Source: Nitrospira sp.
GTDB lineage: Bacteria > Nitrospirota > Nitrospiria > Nitrospirales > Nitrospiraceae
Assembly (NCBI GenBank): GCA_037045225.1
Contig: JBAOHZ010000009.1
Location: 1,674,001-1,738,000, forward strand
Direction of reading: 5' to 3'
Length of the DNA stretch: 64,000 nucleotides
Shown here: in pieces, positions 34,597-42,882 of the stretch
Numbering within the stretch: position 1 is the first letter of the stretch
Layout of the letters: each line of letters opens with the position of its first letter
Notes under the pieces: generated by a model
The model's database searches: none
Seen by the model: only the letters and a program-made list of their open reading frames with translations
What the model was told of the DNA's origin: nothing
Program-made: the position numbers and the translations under genes

Positions 34597-35076
34597 TTAC
34601 TTAATCATCAGGATCTTGCCACCGACATGGGCCGGGTGCAGATGACAGCGGTAGATCAACGTGTTCCCCTGCGTGGCATAGAACATGTCACTGGTGGGAA
34701 CGCCGATGTACTTGGTTTCACCCGGCTTCAACACCACTTCAGCCTTCATCACAAACGGCGAACCCGAGTTGGCGGCATCGGTCATTTGGAACCCATGCTC
34801 CGCGGTAGAACTGTTCGTGACCTTCAACACGACCGGACGGCCCGGACGAACTTTAAAGTCGATCACGGTGACAGGCGGATACCACGCCTTCATGTTGCCG
34901 ATTTCAACGGCGTACAATTCCGCGTCCACGATCAATTCCTTAAACGGCTGACCGACGACGGAACCGGTATCCAAATCACCGATTTCGACACCGCCAGCTT
35001 GCAGCGCATACGCGCCAGATGCCCCAGCCACCAGCATGACCAGGCCAAAAAAAACTGCTACCATCGTCTTACCCAT
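34597..35076 (-). CDS. Cupredoxin-domain secreted copper protein, nitrosocyanin-like
   Basis: The 159-residue protein has a signal peptide (residues 1-25, ending AYA) and a cupredoxin fold. Copper-ligand candidates are His in AEHGFQM and Cys/His in YRCHLHPAHVGGKI. The arrangement of C-x-L-H-P plus the preceding KPGETKYIGV recalls nitrosocyanin of ammonia oxidisers. Here a His follows the Glu at the equivalent first-ligand position. The protein would act as an electron carrier or copper-NO protein in the periplasm. The ATG has AAGGAGGT 5 nt upstream, suggesting strong expression. A promoter-like TTGCTT/TATAAG lies about 150 bp upstream. Confidence 0.82.
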   Translation of the reverse strand: MGKTMVAVFFGLVMLVAGASGAYALQAGGVEIGDLDTGSVVGQPFKELIVDAELYAVEIGNMKAWYPPVTVIDFKVRPGRPVVLKVTNSSTAEHGFQMTDAANSGSPFVMKAEVVLKPGETKYIGVPTSDMFYATQGNTLIYRCHLHPAHVGGKILMIK

Positions 35077-35225
35077 GACCTACCTCCTTAAAGAGATTAA
35101 GAAGAGATGCGATTAGGTTGGTGAATAATGACCACCGCGCTCTGAACCATCCGCTAGACACTCCGCCCAGGAGGCTAGCCTCCACTACTCAAAAATGTCC
35201 TACATAATAGGCTGATGAGGGACAC

Positions 35226-35255
35226 CTTATAGCATAGGGATTAAAAAGGAAGCAA
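35226..35255 (-). promoter_or_regulatory. Possible promoter of the cupredoxin gene
   Basis: TTGCTT (35250-35255), 18 bp, TATAAG (35226-35231) on the minus strand. The 273-bp gap 35077-35349 has no other recognised element. Confidence 0.35.
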
Positions 35256-35349
35256 GAAAGTTCTTGGCGGTTCATTCAGACCGCTCTCCAAAAAAATTCC
35301 TGCTGTCACGGAAAGAGAATCACCATATTTAATTTATTATTTCATACGC

Positions 35350-36924
35350 TTACGGCAACACCTTTCCATCAGGAGACATTTCTGCCGCATGCGATCCGAT
35401 CAGCAAATCGTACGGCGTATAGTCGTCAGTCAAGGTCAAGCCTGGCAACCAGGGCTGAACGCGTCGCGCCGCTAACAAAGCCGTTGCTTCAGGTGGCAGC
35501 CGGCGAGCTTCGACCTGCGATTGAATACGGGTCACTACCTCGCCATACGGCATTCTATCGATGGGCCCGCCGCCGAAAAAAATCAAATTCTCCGCCGTGG
35601 TTTGATGCGCCCGCCATGGCCCCTTCACGCCAAAAGACTCGATCGTAGGAAACGCCGTCTTCAACGTTTGCACAACCGCGTTCGCGCGCTGAAGATCCCC
35701 ACCCTCGCCGGACGACGCCAGATTGAGCGCCAATACCCCATTGGGATTCAGCCGACTCCGGAGTTCCGAGAAGAACTCTACCGTGGTCAAATGAAATGGA
35801 ATGAGATGTCGAGCAAACGCATCGACCCAGATGACGTCGTACGTTACCTTCGTATCGCGCAAAAACACACGAGCATCTTTGACGAAGACATGATGGTTAG
35901 CAGGGGGGTGATACTCAAAATATTCCTCGGCCATCCTAACAACGGCCGGGTCGAACTCCACGACATCCAATTCGAGCTCCGGCCAGACCTGCGCCAACCA
36001 CTTGGCAAGCGATCCACCACCATGCCCCAGAATGAGTCCCCGTTTGGGCTCCGGAGCCAATGCCACTGCCGCCACCATGAGTTGACTGTACGGAAGGAAG
36101 AGCGTGGTCGGGTCGGACCGCCACATCACTGCGTGCCAGGTGCGATCAAGGACCAGGTAGCGAAACAGATCGTCGTCGCGAACGCGTACCTGCTGATACG
36201 GACTATCCTCCTGATGCACCAACCCGGCAACGGGAGGCGCCTGCCCAAACAATTGCCAACTCAGCATGAGCAGGCCGGTCAGGAACACACCCGTCATTTT
36301 CGAGATCTTTCCACTCCCCTGCTGCAGCCACAACAAACCAAGCAACAGCTGGAGCATTCCCAAAGAAGCCACGAGTGTCTGGGTCCCCAACCAGGAGAGG
36401 AGAAAAAAGGCCGTGCCCCAGGTCCCGGCCAGACTCCCGACAGTGGACAGCGCGATCATGCTGCCGGTGTGGCGACCGAGATACCCCATGTCGACAACGG
36501 CTAATCGAAGCAATGCCGGCATGACGCCGCTCAACCCAAACGCCGGGGGCGCCAGCAAGACGCAGGCCGCAAGGCTGGGGCCCCATCGCGGGTCCTCGAT
36601 GAGCGTAGCAACCTTGAAGATCGCGGCCTGGCCCATCCAGGACATCAGCACCGTCCAGGCCCCGGAACCAAGCAGGAGCCACGCAAGTACCGCCGCAACT
36701 CGATACCGATCCGACGCCCAGCCGCCGAAGGCGTACCCCGAACTCATGGCCGCCAGGATGATTCCGATTAATGCCCCCCAGACAAACAGAGAATTTCCGA
36801 AGACCGGGGCCAGCAAACGGCTTCCAAGAATTTCCAGCGCCATGACAATAGCACCGGTCACGAGTGCCGTGATGAGCAAAAAGAGGCGTGGAGTGGAGGG
36901 CGCAGCGGATCCCTGTGGCATCAT
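35350..36924 (-). CDS. Membrane-bound spermidine synthase-like protein
   Basis: The product (about 524 residues) has six to eight hydrophobic segments in residues 10-225, including EILGSRLLAPVFGNSLFVWG. A C-terminal SAM-dependent spermidine-synthase-like domain follows. That domain shows ILGHGGGSLAKWLAQVWPEL, DVVEFDPAVVRMAEEYFEYH and YDVIWVDAFARHLIPFHL. Such fused proteins are common in Nitrospirota and other phyla, but their aminopropyl transfer activity is usually unproven. The start is uncertain (GTG 36957, ATG 36924 or 36921). It lies 64 bp after the CBS gene. Confidence 0.85.
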   Translation of the reverse strand: MMPQGSAAPSTPRLFLLITALVTGAIVMALEILGSRLLAPVFGNSLFVWGALIGIILAAMSSGYAFGGWASDRYRVAAVLAWLLLGSGAWTVLMSWMGQAAIFKVATLIEDPRWGPSLAACVLLAPPAFGLSGVMPALLRLAVVDMGYLGRHTGSMIALSTVGSLAGTWGTAFFLLSWLGTQTLVASLGMLQLLLGLLWLQQGSGKISKMTGVFLTGLLMLSWQLFGQAPPVAGLVHQEDSPYQQVRVRDDDLFRYLVLDRTWHAVMWRSDPTTLFLPYSQLMVAAVALAPEPKRGLILGHGGGSLAKWLAQVWPELELDVVEFDPAVVRMAEEYFEYHPPANHHVFVKDARVFLRDTKVTYDVIWVDAFARHLIPFHLTTVEFFSELRSRLNPNGVLALNLASSGEGGDLQRANAVVQTLKTAFPTIESFGVKGPWRAHQTTAENLIFFGGGPIDRMPYGEVVTRIQSQVEARRLPPEATALLAARRVQPWLPGLTLTDDYTPYDLLIGSHAAEMSPDGKVLP

Positions 36925-36988
36925 CAACAAGGGACCAGAGGGCCGCGTGAAACACACCGGCGATGCTGAAGGCGGCGGCGCACCATCA

Positions 36989-37399
36989 TTACATCGCTCC
37001 CCAATTCTTGAAATAGCGCAACAGATCGCGCACCGAAATCATGCCCACCGCCCGACCCTCTTCCGTAATCACGAGGTGCCGGATCCCCCGCTCAGCCATC
37101 ACATCACTCGCCTCGTGCGCGGACTGGGCAATATCGATCGTCATCAGAGGTGTACTCATCACCGAACGGGCCCTCACCTGCTCAGCGGCTGCCCCGCTAG
37201 CCATGCCCTTACGAACAAGGTCGGCCTCACTGACGATGCCCACGTAGTCGCCATGATCAGCAACGAGCATCGCCCCGACACGGGCATCACGCAGCTGCCG
37301 GGCGACGGCCAAAAGCGTGTCATCGGGATGCACGGTCCTGGTGATGGGACGCATCATCATCGCTAGTGGTCGTTGAACGGACCCGCCCAAACCTGCCAT
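36989..37399 (-). CDS. Tandem CBS-domain protein
   Basis: The 136-residue protein consists of two CBS domains: MMRPITRTVHPDDTLLAVAR with VGIVSEADLVRKGM, and VMSTPLMTIDIAQSAHEASD with AVGMISVRDLLRYFKNWG. CBS pairs bind adenosyl ligands and regulate partner proteins. No effector domain is present. The partner is unknown; the downstream neighbour is the spermidine-synthase-like protein. The ATG is the first codon of the conserved part. Confidence 0.92.
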   Translation of the reverse strand: MAGLGGSVQRPLAMMMRPITRTVHPDDTLLAVARQLRDARVGAMLVADHGDYVGIVSEADLVRKGMASGAAAEQVRARSVMSTPLMTIDIAQSAHEASDVMAERGIRHLVITEEGRAVGMISVRDLLRYFKNWGAM

Positions 37400-37500
37400 G
37401 TGCCAGCCGCTCCTTCAAAGAGGGCCGAATTCTACTGGAAGTACGCAGCAATCTGCAATTCGCCCCCGCCCCGCCCGCCGGTTAAAACCTGCGATATGAA

Positions 37501-37529
37501 TTGCTCACTTTCGTACGCGTTGCTATACT
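37501..37529 (+). promoter_or_regulatory. Sigma-70 promoter of ugd
   Basis: TTGCTC (37501-37506), 17 bp, TATACT (37524-37529). Transcription would begin about 57 nt before the ugd ATG. Confidence 0.7.
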
Positions 37530-37592
37530 ACCAACTCTACACAGATACTCACCCAGAGTTTCCACGGCTTACCTTCAGGAGGAGATGCTTCC

Positions 37593-38912
37593 ATGCATAT
37601 CAGTGTGATTGGAACGGGTTATGTCGGCCTAGTCACCGGTGCCTGCTTCGCGGAATTCGGCGTGAACGTCACGTGTATGGACACCGATGCGCGCCGCATC
37701 GCCAGACTTGAGAAGGGAGAAGTACCCTTTTTTGAACCGGGAATCACCGAACTCGTCGCCAAAGGCATCAAAGAAGACCGCCTGCATTTCACCACCGATG
37801 TCGCCAAGGCCGTCGACAAGGCGCTGGCCATCTTCATTGCCGTGGGGACCCCCCCGAAATCAGACGGATCAGCCGACTTGTCCTATGTCGAGGAAGTGGG
37901 ACGGGGCATCGCGAAGAACATGACCGGCTACAAAGTCATTGTCACAAAATCCACAGTCCCCGTCGGGACCGGCGAGAAGCTCCGCGAAGTCATCAAGGCC
38001 AACCAAACCGGCCGCTTCCGTTTCGACATCGTCTCCAATCCTGAATTCCTGCGCGAGGGGTCGGCCATCGAAGACTTTATGCGCCCCAACCGTGTCGTGA
38101 TCGGCGCGGACAGTGAACAGGCCGTGGCGATCATGCAAGACCTCTATCGTCCGCTGTACCTCCTGGAAACTCCGATCGTCGTGACTGACATTCCGACCGC
38201 AGAGATGATCAAGTACGCCTCCAACGCGTTTCTCGCCGTCAAAATTTCCTTCATCAACGAAATCGCCACGGTCTGTGAAAAAGTGGGCGCCGACGTGCAG
38301 ATGGTCTCCAAGGGAATGGGCCTCGACAATCGCATCGGGAACAAATTTCTGCATGCCGGACCTGGATTCGGAGGTTCGTGTTTCCCGAAAGACCTGGCGG
38401 CACTCGTCCAGACCGGTGAGCGTGTGGGCTACCCGTTTCAGATCGCAGGGGCTGCCGCCAAGGTGAACTACGAACAGCATTTGCGGATGGTCGAAAAGGT
38501 GAAAGAGGCCTGCGGCGACGTGAAGGGAAAAACGCTCGGCGTATTGGGCCTGTCGTTCAAGCCCAACACCAACGATATGCGGGAAGCCCCGTCCCTGACA
38601 ATCTTAAGCGAACTTATGAAGGCAGGGGCGACGATTCGCGCCTATGACCCAGCCTCAATGGAGGAGTCGACGAAACTCCTGCCGGGAATGGTGCCCTGTC
38701 AGGATACCTACGACGTCGCGGAAGGCGCCGACGGCCTGATCATCATGACCGAATGGAACCAGTTCAGAAACCTTGATTTCGATCGGCTGAAGAAATCCAT
38801 GCGGCAACCGCTGTTGCTGGATCTCCGCAATACCTACGAGTCGGACCGCGTGGTTGGCTTTGGATTCCGCCACGTCTCGGTCGGTCGCCCCACGAAAAAT
38901 CCGGCCGCCTAA
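37593..38912 (+). CDS. ugd: UDP-glucose 6-dehydrogenase
   Basis: The 439-residue protein has the N-terminal NAD fold (MHISVIGTGYVGLVTGACFA), the middle domain and the catalytic Cys in GPGFGGSCFPKDLAALVQT. LGLSFKPNTNDMREAPS and DLRNTYESDRVVGFGF complete the family pattern. It oxidises UDP-glucose to UDP-glucuronate for surface polysaccharides. AGGAGGAG lies upstream of the ATG. The last codons overlap the hairpin that ends the opposite HEAT operon. Confidence 0.96.
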   Translation: MHISVIGTGYVGLVTGACFAEFGVNVTCMDTDARRIARLEKGEVPFFEPGITELVAKGIKEDRLHFTTDVAKAVDKALAIFIAVGTPPKSDGSADLSYVEEVGRGIAKNMTGYKVIVTKSTVPVGTGEKLREVIKANQTGRFRFDIVSNPEFLREGSAIEDFMRPNRVVIGADSEQAVAIMQDLYRPLYLLETPIVVTDIPTAEMIKYASNAFLAVKISFINEIATVCEKVGADVQMVSKGMGLDNRIGNKFLHAGPGFGGSCFPKDLAALVQTGERVGYPFQIAGAAAKVNYEQHLRMVEKVKEACGDVKGKTLGVLGLSFKPNTNDMREAPSLTILSELMKAGATIRAYDPASMEESTKLLPGMVPCQDTYDVAEGADGLIIMTEWNQFRNLDFDRLKKSMRQPLLLDLRNTYESDRVVGFGFRHVSVGRPTKNPAA

Positions 38913-38924
38913 CCGGCGGCCGGA
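38890..38924 (-). terminator. Rho-independent terminator of the HEAT-repeat operon
   Basis: On the minus strand TCCGGCCGCC, a 5-nt loop, GGCGGCCGGA (38915-38924 with 38900-38909) and then five T residues. The stem overlaps the last codons and stop of ugd. Confidence 0.85.
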
Positions 38925-38933
38925 CGGCCCACA

Positions 38934-39644
38934 CTAACTGAGCAGCTTGGCAGGCTCGGCCTGAGCGCCCTCTTTGGCCTTCGGCTTATAGCCCATCCGA
39001 TCGAGCACCTTCATGATCCGGGTCTTCAGCCGGTCATCGGCATCCGCCAAGGCCGTGGCAAGGGGCTCGACGGCCGGCTTTCCGATCTTCCGAATAATCT
39101 CCGTGGCCGACTGGCGCACATCATCTTCCTCAGAAGCCAACAACGGCACGAGTGACGAGACGGCGATTCCGCCGATCTTGATCAAGGAATCGTAGGCTCG
39201 CTGCCGCACATCGCCCACCTCATCGGTCAGGGCCTCAACCAGCGGCAGAACGGCGCGCGGATCTTTCAATTCACCCAACACTTCCGCCGCATATTTTCGA
39301 TTGAGCCAATGCGAATCCTTGAGATCGATCAACATGGCATCGGCTTTGGCCGCATTCGGGTCTTTCGCCCGGATCCGGAAGCTCTTCGCAATGCGCTTGC
39401 CGCCTTCTTCCACGACACGGATCGTCGCGCCATCGCCAGGCTTGATCTTGAGGAAATCTTCGAGGGCCTCGTCACCGACATCCAACACCACGGTCTTGCC
39501 GTCGTACGCAAGCAGCTCCACCTCCAACTGCTTGGCCTCAGGATTGACGGCCACCACCCGTTCCGTCACCAGGTTGAACCCGTCCTTCTTGGTGCCGCCC
39601 TTTGGTCCGATCTGAATCAGCTTTGCCGGTGCTTCTTCTGCCAT
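38934..39644 (-). CDS. HEAT-repeat protein with N-terminal beta-rich domain
   Basis: The 236-residue protein has an N-terminal beta-strand-rich segment (residues about 8-95, including LVTERVVAVNPEAKQLEVEL and GDGATIRVVEEGGKRIAKSF). Three to four HEAT-like repeats follow from about residue 105. Their repeating units read LNRKYAAEVLGELKDPRAV, VRQRAYDSLIKIGGIAVSSL and VRQSATEIIRKIGKPAVEPL. Such repeats form solenoids for protein binding. Function unknown. It is the last of four consecutive HEAT genes and the only one with the extra domain. Confidence 0.85.
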   Translation of the reverse strand: MAEEAPAKLIQIGPKGGTKKDGFNLVTERVVAVNPEAKQLEVELLAYDGKTVVLDVGDEALEDFLKIKPGDGATIRVVEEGGKRIAKSFRIRAKDPNAAKADAMLIDLKDSHWLNRKYAAEVLGELKDPRAVLPLVEALTDEVGDVRQRAYDSLIKIGGIAVSSLVPLLASEEDDVRQSATEIIRKIGKPAVEPLATALADADDRLKTRIMKVLDRMGYKPKAKEGAQAEPAKLLS

Positions 39645-39664
39645 AGTAGAGTTCCTTTATCGGG

Positions 39665-40426
39665 TTATGACGAGGTCGCCTGTTTCCATCCCAAACTTGC
39701 AAGGACACCTTCGACGGTTTCCTGCACCATCGTATTTTCATCTTCCAGGAGGGGAAGCAATGGCTCGATGGCCTGCTTCGCCCCCAAGCGCGCCAACGAC
39801 TCGGCGGCATTTCGACGCACGAGCCAGTCCTCATCCTGAAGGGACTGGATCAACGCATCGGCGCTACGCGGATCACCGATCTTGCCGAGCGCTTCCGCGG
39901 CATGACGCCGCACCATCCAATTGGGGCCCAGAAGTCCGCCGATCAGCGCATCGACGGCCCTGGTATCACCGATCTTTTTCAACACCCGCGCCACGTCTTC
40001 ACGCACCGTGCCGTCGCCGAGTGCCTCGATCAATCCCGGCGTCGCACGGGAGTCGCCGATCCGTTCCAGGGCCCAGACGGCCGCCGTCCGGACGGCTCCG
40101 TCCTTGTCTTTCAGGGCCACCATGAGGGGATCGACCGCACGCGAATCGCGAAAACGCCCCAGCGCATTCGCCGCCTGCTCGCGAATCGCCCATTCATCGT
40201 CGGTCAACGCCTCCAGCATCTGATCGAACGCCACAGGCCCGATCCGCACCACGGCCGTCGCGGCCGCTTCACGAATCACCACGTCTTCATCGGCCATCAG
40301 GCCGATCAGTTGCGGAACGGCCTCGATGCCCATCTGCCCAAGGCTCGCCATCGCATGGTCCCGCAACGCTTCGTTGTCATCGCGAAGCGCGGAGATTAAT
40401 TGTGCAATTCGCTCGGCATCACTCAT
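39665..40426 (-). CDS. HEAT-repeat (PBS-lyase-like) protein
   Basis: The 253-residue protein is built of about seven to eight HEAT repeats of 31 residues, for example IREAAATAVVRIGPVAFDQM, IREQAANALGRFRDSRAVDP, RRHAAEALGKIGDPRSADAL and RRNAAESLARLGAKQAIEPL. No catalytic domain is visible. The ATG at 40426 overlaps the 3' end of the upstream HEAT gene by 8 bp; earlier in-frame codons lie inside that gene. It is probably a binding scaffold. It lies 20 bp before the last HEAT gene. Confidence 0.87.
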   Translation of the reverse strand: MSDAERIAQLISALRDDNEALRDHAMASLGQMGIEAVPQLIGLMADEDVVIREAAATAVVRIGPVAFDQMLEALTDDEWAIREQAANALGRFRDSRAVDPLMVALKDKDGAVRTAAVWALERIGDSRATPGLIEALGDGTVREDVARVLKKIGDTRAVDALIGGLLGPNWMVRRHAAEALGKIGDPRSADALIQSLQDEDWLVRRNAAESLARLGAKQAIEPLLPLLEDENTMVQETVEGVLASLGWKQATSS

Positions 40427-41519
40427 GATCGTCCGATTCCTCCTGTCCGACCGGCTGTTCGCCTTCAAGCGCGGCAAGTTTGTCTGCGATGAGGCCCGCG
40501 CTGTACGACACGATGCCGTCCCGGTCGGTCCGCAACCGGTTGAACAGCTCGTTATACGGACGCAAGACCTCGACATCCTTGATTTTCGCCAAGGCCTCAA
40601 TCGCCATCACACGCAAAGGCCTGATCGGGATTGCCTCAATATACAATTGCGCCGGACGCGGGTCCCCGATGAGCCCCAGCGACTTCACGGCATACTCTTT
40701 CACTCCGGTATCCTTATCCAACTGAAGCCGCTTCATCAACGGCTCGACCGCGCGCACATCCCCAATCTTTCCCAGCAAATCTGCGGCCGCTTCCCGCACC
40801 ACCCAATCGTCATCTTCCAGATACTCAATCAGAATTTCGACCGAGGGTCGCCCGATCCCCAGCAAATCCATGACCGTGGACATGCGGGCTTCTTCACGTT
40901 CGCTCGCCCCCTCCACGTCGCGCAAAGCATTAAACGTCGCATCGATCCGGTCTCGAATCGCCCCCAGCTTCTTCAGTGTCCGCACCGCGGTGTCACGCAC
41001 CGCAGGGGACGACATGGCATCGATCAAGCCGTCCGCCGAGCGCGGATCCAGCAAATGTTCCAGGATCATCGCTGCAGTCGTCTGCGCTTCAACCTCCGGA
41101 TGGGTCAACATCTCGCACAGGGGAGTGATCGCATTGGGGATCACGCCCAGGAGTTGCCGAACCCGATTGCGCACATCCTCATCCGGAGACTCGTGGAGGT
41201 TGCGTACCAGACCTGCGGCAGTCTCGTCATCCAGGTTGCCGGCCATCTGCTCAAGAGCTGCAAAGGCGGCTTGCCGGACGGTCTCTTCAGAATCCCGAAG
41301 CAACCCGACCAACGACAGTCCGGCTGCAGGATCCTTGATCCGCGACAACATCGCCGCCGCTTCAGCTCGGAGGGCCACATCGCCCGTTTCCAACGCCTGC
41401 GTCAACGCCTGCACCGCCCGAGGTCCACCGGCCAAGCAGGCCGCCGTCGCCCGCATACGCCGCCACTCTTCCTCGTGGGTGAGTTCAGAAACCAGTGTAT
41501 CGATACTTTCCTTGGACAT
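40419..41519 (-). CDS. HEAT-repeat protein
   Basis: The product (about 366 residues) starts MSKESIDTLVSELTHEEEWR and carries about nine HEAT-like repeats, less regular than in its neighbours. Examples are LRAEAAAMLSRIKDPAAGLS, VRNRVRQLLGVIPNAITPLC and VREAAADLLGKIGDVRAVEP. A longer start at 41594 is in frame but adds a Ser/His/Arg-rich stretch. It ends Glu/Asp-rich. No domain other than repeats is seen. It is the second HEAT gene from the 3' end with a coupled downstream neighbour. Confidence 0.84.
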   Translation of the reverse strand: MSKESIDTLVSELTHEEEWRRMRATAACLAGGPRAVQALTQALETGDVALRAEAAAMLSRIKDPAAGLSLVGLLRDSEETVRQAAFAALEQMAGNLDDETAAGLVRNLHESPDEDVRNRVRQLLGVIPNAITPLCEMLTHPEVEAQTTAAMILEHLLDPRSADGLIDAMSSPAVRDTAVRTLKKLGAIRDRIDATFNALRDVEGASEREEARMSTVMDLLGIGRPSVEILIEYLEDDDWVVREAAADLLGKIGDVRAVEPLMKRLQLDKDTGVKEYAVKSLGLIGDPRPAQLYIEAIPIRPLRVMAIEALAKIKDVEVLRPYNELFNRLRTDRDGIVSYSAGLIADKLAALEGEQPVGQEESDDHE

Positions 41520-41611
41520 GTTTCTCGTTCGCGAGTGCGAGGTTTTCTGATTCGGTGAGTGCCGGGGCTGACTACCCGCAGCGACATCACCCATCACGAA
41601 CTCTTTCCCTA

Positions 41612-42694
41612 TCAGACCCGCCCTGGACGCCAACCAACAGCCGTCAACGTCTCTCGAACGTGATACCGAATATTTTCGTCCTGCTCCTTGGCCAGCATCG
41701 GCAACAACGACGGAATCACCGCCGGTCCGAACTTGGTCAACGCCGCAGCCGCCTCCGACCTCGTAATGGTATTGCGCAAGGCCACGATGAGAGACGGTAT
41801 GGCCACTCCGTCGGCAATCATGCCCAACGCACGAGCCGCCATCCCCATGGTCGCCATCTCGTCCGTCCACCCATCGGCACAGGGAGTGGCCGTGTCGCGA
41901 GGCTCGCCCAGCGGTACCCCCTCCACCACCCGCCGAAGCAGAGGCACGGCACGAGGGTCGCCGATATGGCCGAGCGCCTCGACGGCCAACAGCCGCAACC
42001 CCGGCTCCTTCATGACCGTCACCAGATAATCGACCGCCCGCGCATCCCGAATCGCACCCAAGGCCCGCACCACATCTTCGCGAATCGCCGAGTCCCGCTC
42101 ATTAAACAGCGCGCGCAGCAACGGATCGACCGAGTCCGGAGACTTCAGCTTCCCCAACGCCTCCACCGCATGGAGGCGAACCAACCATTCATCGTGCTCC
42201 AGGGCTTGGATCAACCCCAACACGGCGGCGGCACCGATGGCGGCCAGCGCACCGGAGGCCTCCTCGCGAACAGCCTTGACCTTGTCCTGCAAAAGCGGCA
42301 TCAAGACGTTGACGGCTTCCGGATCGCCGATCCGTCCCAGCCCCTTCGCGGCATGCATACGCACGATCCAATCGCGACTACCCAGGGCCTCGACCAACGG
42401 GCGAAACACCCGCGCATCGGCAATCGAGGCCAAGATGGCCGAAGCCGCTTCCTGCACCTGCAACGCCGGATCCGCCAAACAGGTGGCCAACGCAGGGACC
42501 GACGCGGAGCCAAGCGAGGAGAGCGACCCGATCGCGGCCTCACGGACAGCCCGATCGGAATCACGGAGCATCTTTGTCAGTGGCAGAACAGCCCGAGCGT
42601 CATTGAGCTCGCCCAGCAGGGTCGCAGCCTCTTCTCGAATCGCCCAATCTTCGTCCGACAACGCTGCGATCTGTTCAGTGACAGTGTCGGCCAT
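41612..42694 (-). CDS. HEAT-repeat protein
   Basis: The 360-residue protein starts MADTVTEQIAALSDEDWAIR and consists of eleven or so HEAT repeats. Examples are IREEAATLLGELNDARAVLP, VRMHAAKGLGRIGDPEAVNV, VRLHAVEALGKLKSPDSVDP and IREDVVRALGAIRDARAVDY. The ATG at 42694 has GAGGT upstream. It is separated from the upstream HEAT gene by 188 bp, which include a small hairpin (GGCCTC/GAGGCC) just before the ribosome-binding site. Function unknown. Confidence 0.86.
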   Translation of the reverse strand: MADTVTEQIAALSDEDWAIREEAATLLGELNDARAVLPLTKMLRDSDRAVREAAIGSLSSLGSASVPALATCLADPALQVQEAASAILASIADARVFRPLVEALGSRDWIVRMHAAKGLGRIGDPEAVNVLMPLLQDKVKAVREEASGALAAIGAAAVLGLIQALEHDEWLVRLHAVEALGKLKSPDSVDPLLRALFNERDSAIREDVVRALGAIRDARAVDYLVTVMKEPGLRLLAVEALGHIGDPRAVPLLRRVVEGVPLGEPRDTATPCADGWTDEMATMGMAARALGMIADGVAIPSLIVALRNTITRSEAAAALTKFGPAVIPSLLPMLAKEQDENIRYHVRETLTAVGWRPGRV

Positions 42695-42882
42695 GGTACC
42701 TCGGCCTCTGGTGAGGCCATCGACCTTCACACAGAATTTTTTAGGGGGTCACCGCGGGGTCGGCCGGGCAACCTGACATCGAAGCGCCCTCCGCACCGCC
42801 CTTCCACACAGAAAGGCACAGCCGGTAGGACCGCCGGAGATACTCGTTCCGAGACAGAAATCCCGGGCGAGAAAACCGGAGA

